From: Naegleria lovaniensis
Lineage: Eukaryota > Heterolobosea > Eutetramitea > Acrasida > Naegleriidae
NCBI RefSeq assembly: GCF_003324165.1
Contig: NW_025407887.1
Location: 1 to 64,000 of the forward strand
Reading direction: 5' to 3'
DNA length: 64,000 nt
The notes beneath the pieces were generated by a model, which made no database searches, was not told the DNA's origin, and saw only the letters and a program-made list of their open reading frames with translations. The position numbers were made by a program, and so were the translations under genes. Each line of letters starts with the position of its first letter. Position 1 is the first letter of the stretch. This document shows, piece by piece, positions 60,894-64,000 of this stretch.

Positions 60894-62510
60894 TTAACAT
60901 GTGAAATTAATATCTGCAAATGACTTGTCCTCAAAACAATTTGTGAGATGTTGTGCTAATTGTTTCTGCAATGTCTTAATAGAACGTACAGCTCGTTGTT
61001 GAATATAGCCAATATATGAAAATGATGGTTGATCACTTCCTGTCATTCCTATTCGTTGTTGTTGAGATGAAATTCCTTTCAAGAATTCTTTTTTCATTTG
61101 AGCAGCTTCAGAAATATTCAACGCGTCTCTTGAAACTTTTAACATGAGTAAATCAGAATTGGAGTTGGTAAGAGAAATTAGAAATGAGTGACTACCAGCT
61201 CCAATCGATGTTACAGTGTTGAATAATGTGCCACTGTGTAGATAGGGAAGAGTAATTTTAGAGAGTGACCTATTGGATCCTCCTGTAGCAAGTTAATTTC
61301 CAGCGTACCGTGGATGGATGGTTTAAATTATCATGAAAACCATGTCCATGAATCATGAATATTCAATGGATATAGTTTTCAGGTACCTTGTGTCTTTAAG
61401 ACTTACCTGAAACATATACTGAACCATTTCTTGTCAAAAATATCACTCCATAATAATGACAATCAACATCAATGGCTGGATCTGAATGTGTAATTTTCGC
61501 AAACTCTACACTTTCTGTAATTTGTTTTTGATTGCCCGTGTTCTTCATTCCTAATTCATCTGAAGAGTTGTATCCACATACGAAAATACGTCCACATTGA
61601 GTGAGAGCAACAATGTTGTGATCTCCACAAGCAACTTTGCAAAACTTCACGTTTGGATGTTTTTCACAGAATGGATGAGGAGCTGTTGGGACAGTGCTGT
61701 ATCCATCATATCCACATTCTCCAAATCCGTTGGATCCTGTGTGAATTGAAACACATCCATCGAATTACAATTTTTCAATAATGATAATCATGGTGTGTAA
61801 AGGATTTTTAACATTGAAGCCTACCTCCAACAATTAGTCTTCCTTGATTGGTGACCAATACCAATGTATAAGCACCACATGCCATATACGTGATGAATTC
61901 ATCCTGCCTAAGAGCCTCATCAATGCCTTTCAACCAAAGCTTTGTATTCGATGGGTTCAATATAACAAACTCACTGTTTGATGGATCCATGTCGCATGTT
62001 ACAGAAGCCACTACAGATGATCTTTTTGGAATTTCATAACATTCTCCATTGGGTAGCTCATGATTGACGTATCCCTCTCGAAACTTTGTTCCAACATTAA
62101 TAATATCGAACAATGCTAATTTTGAGACTCTAAAATAAGGAAATACTCACATCAGGTGAAATAATTCCGTCCACAATCCGATCTACTAAAACATAACAAC
62201 AATTATACGAAGCTGCAACAAAATAGGCTCGTTTCCACCCAATCCATTGTCCATCATTATTCTTTTCTAAGGGATCCAACAGTAGACTTGCTTGGAGGCT
62301 ACCTGGTTGATGGTGTTGATGATACAATTGTTGATAATAATAAATTTGATGATCGGGATAGGTAATGGCATAGATATATTCTCGTCTTGCATAGATTTTT
62401 ACAAATCCAGATAGTGTCGGATTTTGTTTTTTAATGAGCTCGAGGAACTGATGCGTTTTTTCAGATGATGTTGCGATGAGATGGGATTGAGCAAAATCTG
62501 AATTCAACAT
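60894..62510 (-). CDS. RCC1-like repeat protein, possibly with truncated BTB end
   Basis: Minus strand, starts MLNSDFAQSH at 62510 after eight A. Exons 62510-62151, about 62127-61825, 61736-61407 and 61282-60894. Introns 2 and 3 (88 and 124 bp) are clean GT-AG and rebuild GGSNGFGECG and SGGSNRSLSK. The first junction (62150 to about 62128) is unresolved, because only 19-31 nt would be removed. RCC1-type blades are visible: VACGDHNIVALTQCGRIFVC, GYNSSDELG, MACGAYTLVLVTNQGRLIVG and IGAGSHSFLISL. RCC1 repeats form a seven-bladed propeller used in Ran exchange factors and many scaffolds. The C-terminus HLTNCFEDKSFADINFTC* resembles the beginning of a BTB domain that is cut short. About 460 residues. 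A specific partner cannot be named. Confidence 0.72.
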
Positions 62511-62536
62511 TTTTTTTTGTAAATTTTACAGAAAAG

Positions 62537-62632
62537 TTCAATAATTTAATAATAATGATCAAATTCAATAATTTAATAATAATGATCAAATTCAATAATT
62601 TAATAATAATCAGTTCAATAATTTAACAATAT
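62537..62632. repeat. 27-bp tandem minisatellite
   Basis: Three exact-period copies of TTCAATAATTTAATAATAAT followed by GATCAAA, starting at 62537, 62564 and 62591, then a shortened fourth copy from about 62614. It lies between the RCC1-like start codon and the stop codon of the AP-4 mu gene, inside the 3' flank of the latter. Confidence 0.9.
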
Positions 62633-64000
62633 TTACATGGCCACTCTTCCACTGTAAGATCCAGCTTGAGTCACATAACGAACCCATCTCTTTTGTTTTG
62701 GTTTCTTGTCATCATTCAAAGAATCAGATCCAATTTTCAAATATCTCAATTGAAGACCACTCATGTTGTGCATGGGAATTTCAAATTTCATAGTGACAGG
62801 TCCAATCAGTTTCCTTTCATCAATTTTACATGGTTCAGATATATTAATCTTCAATCTGATTAATTGTTCAGTGGCGCCTTGGAATTTCTTGAGTCCCCAA
62901 ACGACTACCTTGTCTTTCTCCTTATATTCATAGGTTTGTTGAGAGTCCTTGTCATTACCAACGCTAATACCGCAACTGACAGTATTCTTTGGAACTGGAA
63001 TACGAATGAAAACACCAGTGGCAGATGTTGAATTTGGAAAATCGGATCGAACTCGAATGGCTGCTTCAATTTTGTAATCTCCAGTTTTGGTGACACTAGG
63101 TGTGATACGGAATGGCATGACAACATTAAAATTATTGGTAACACGGTAAGAGAGGAGTGTCAATTCACCATCTTGTGGATAGAATGACAATTGGCGTCCA
63201 TGTTCAAATTCGTCTCGATTAATAATTTCATTGAAATTGATGGCATCGACTCGAATGGCAGAATAAGTGCTATTCTCAACACCAATGGCTAAATCTTGAT
63301 TGAGAGCAATTCTAATGAGAGGAGTTCCCATCAAGTAACTTTTCACAACCAGAGATCCAATAATTTCAGAACGAAGTAATTCACCATTACTATTCATTTC
63401 ACAATTCACACGTTCTAAAACGTCAACAAAAATTTGATCATTCTTTTTCGTGATTGGAAGACAGGCTAAACGAGTCATGGTGTTACCAACATTTGCATTT
63501 TCAACATGTGTCAAACATTATATCATGATTTTGACCAAAACTTACTTGCAGTAGATTTCACAGTCTTTGGATCCGTAAATGCAATATTCAACAAACCATT
63601 CGTAGTTGGTACGTCCACTGTCTCTATAGGTTCATTATACACACAATAAGTCAAAATATTTGTTTGAGTGGTTTGAACCTTTCCCCAATCAAATAATTCA
63701 TCCAACAATTCATAAACCAAAACAAAATTCTTTCTGATTGAATCTTCACTCAATTGACCTGTGAAATCTCGAATTAAAATGCATGCTCGTTCCAATAATT
63801 CAAAAATAGTAATTGGTGAAACATTCTCTCTACTCGTACACACAATATAGAGACCAGATTTACGGACATGGAAAAAATTAATTCCTTGTTGGTTGAAAAT
63901 TGGTTTTCCAAAATTGGATGTGCTTTCGTTCCTCACATTGCGAAAGAATAAATCTTCGACCTCGTCAAAAATGTCGTAACGATCTACGTATGTGAGTATG
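62633..64000 (-). CDS. AP4M1: AP-4 adaptor complex mu subunit, 5' end outside window
   Basis: Two visible exons on the minus strand: 64000-63546 (open at the window edge) and 63465-62633; intron 80 bp with donor GTAAGT and acceptor TTTAG. The protein begins in the longin part (ILTYVDRYD, LFFRNV) and reads [40 protein letters not shown] and VQTTQTNILTYC. These match the mu4 subunit ([31 protein letters not shown]) better than mu1, mu2 or mu3. The mu-homology domain runs through IRVDAINFNEIINRDEFEHG and ends KRWVRYVTQAGSYSGRVAM, where human mu4 has KWVRHLSHSDAYVIRI. AP-4 sorts cargo at the trans-Golgi network. Only the first twenty or so residues appear to be missing. Confidence 0.85.

Noticed and set aside
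1-64000. CRISPR arrays, bacterial operons, riboswitches or integrated virus-like elements
   Set aside because: No direct-repeat/spacer arrays, Shine-Dalgarno patterns, capsid, integrase or reverse-transcriptase motifs were seen; the window is clearly eukaryotic.

Overview
The window looks like a compact, AT-rich nuclear genome of a free-living protist. Genes lie close together on both strands. Most have zero to three short GT-AG introns (about 54 to 195 bp), and most start codons follow a run of A residues. Gene content (7TM-RGS receptor, TKL-type kinase, RBR and RING/TRAF ubiquitin ligases, AP-4 mu, AAAP transporter, subtilase, Asn/Gln/Ser homopolymers) fits a heterolobosean amoeba such as Naegleria. 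That assignment is inferred from gene style and content, not from a database match.

Layout. 0-9.6 kb: the 3' part of an M17 leucyl aminopeptidase, an RWP-RK-like protein, an F-box-like protein, a vWFA gene cut off by an array of palindromic repeats, a multi-TM alpha/beta-hydrolase-like protein and a small membrane protein. 10-22.2 kb: an amino-acid transporter, a membrane-anchored subtilase, a RING/TRAF-type zinc-finger protein, a broken RBR E3 ligase, a tiny stum/SPEC3-like membrane protein, an actin-like protein and a small secreted protein. Two copies of a 108-bp sequence flank the RING/RBR genes. 22.2-26.9 kb: a probable CACTA/EnSpm-class DNA transposon with a TNP2-like transposase, a divergent second gene and a long non-coding arm that ends in hairpin-forming repeats. 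27-39.7 kb: a secreted protein, a probable mitochondrial protein, an acidic protein, a renin-receptor (ATP6AP2)-like V-ATPase accessory protein, a tRNA-Asp, a WDR6-like WD40 protein and an LRR protein. 40-47.4 kb: a secreted protein with two vWD domains and a roughly 420-residue Arg/Lys tail, an Ig-like GPI/TM surface protein and a 7TM-RGS receptor. 47.7-64 kb: a type I membrane protein, a TGS1-like cap methyltransferase head-to-head with a catalytically dead paralogue, a kinase/beta-helix fusion with a 10-nt micro-exon, a membrane protein with a His-rich loop, a coiled-coil protein, an RCC1-like gene and the AP-4 mu subunit, which runs off the right edge.

There is no operon logic. Possible functional links are the head-to-head methyltransferase pair (30 bp between ATGs, same fold, complementary loss of catalytic motifs) and, loosely, the WDR6-like gene next to a tRNA gene. 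The strongest candidates for new biology are the methyltransferase/pseudoenzyme pair, the vWD-polybasic secreted protein and the kinase-beta-helix fusion.
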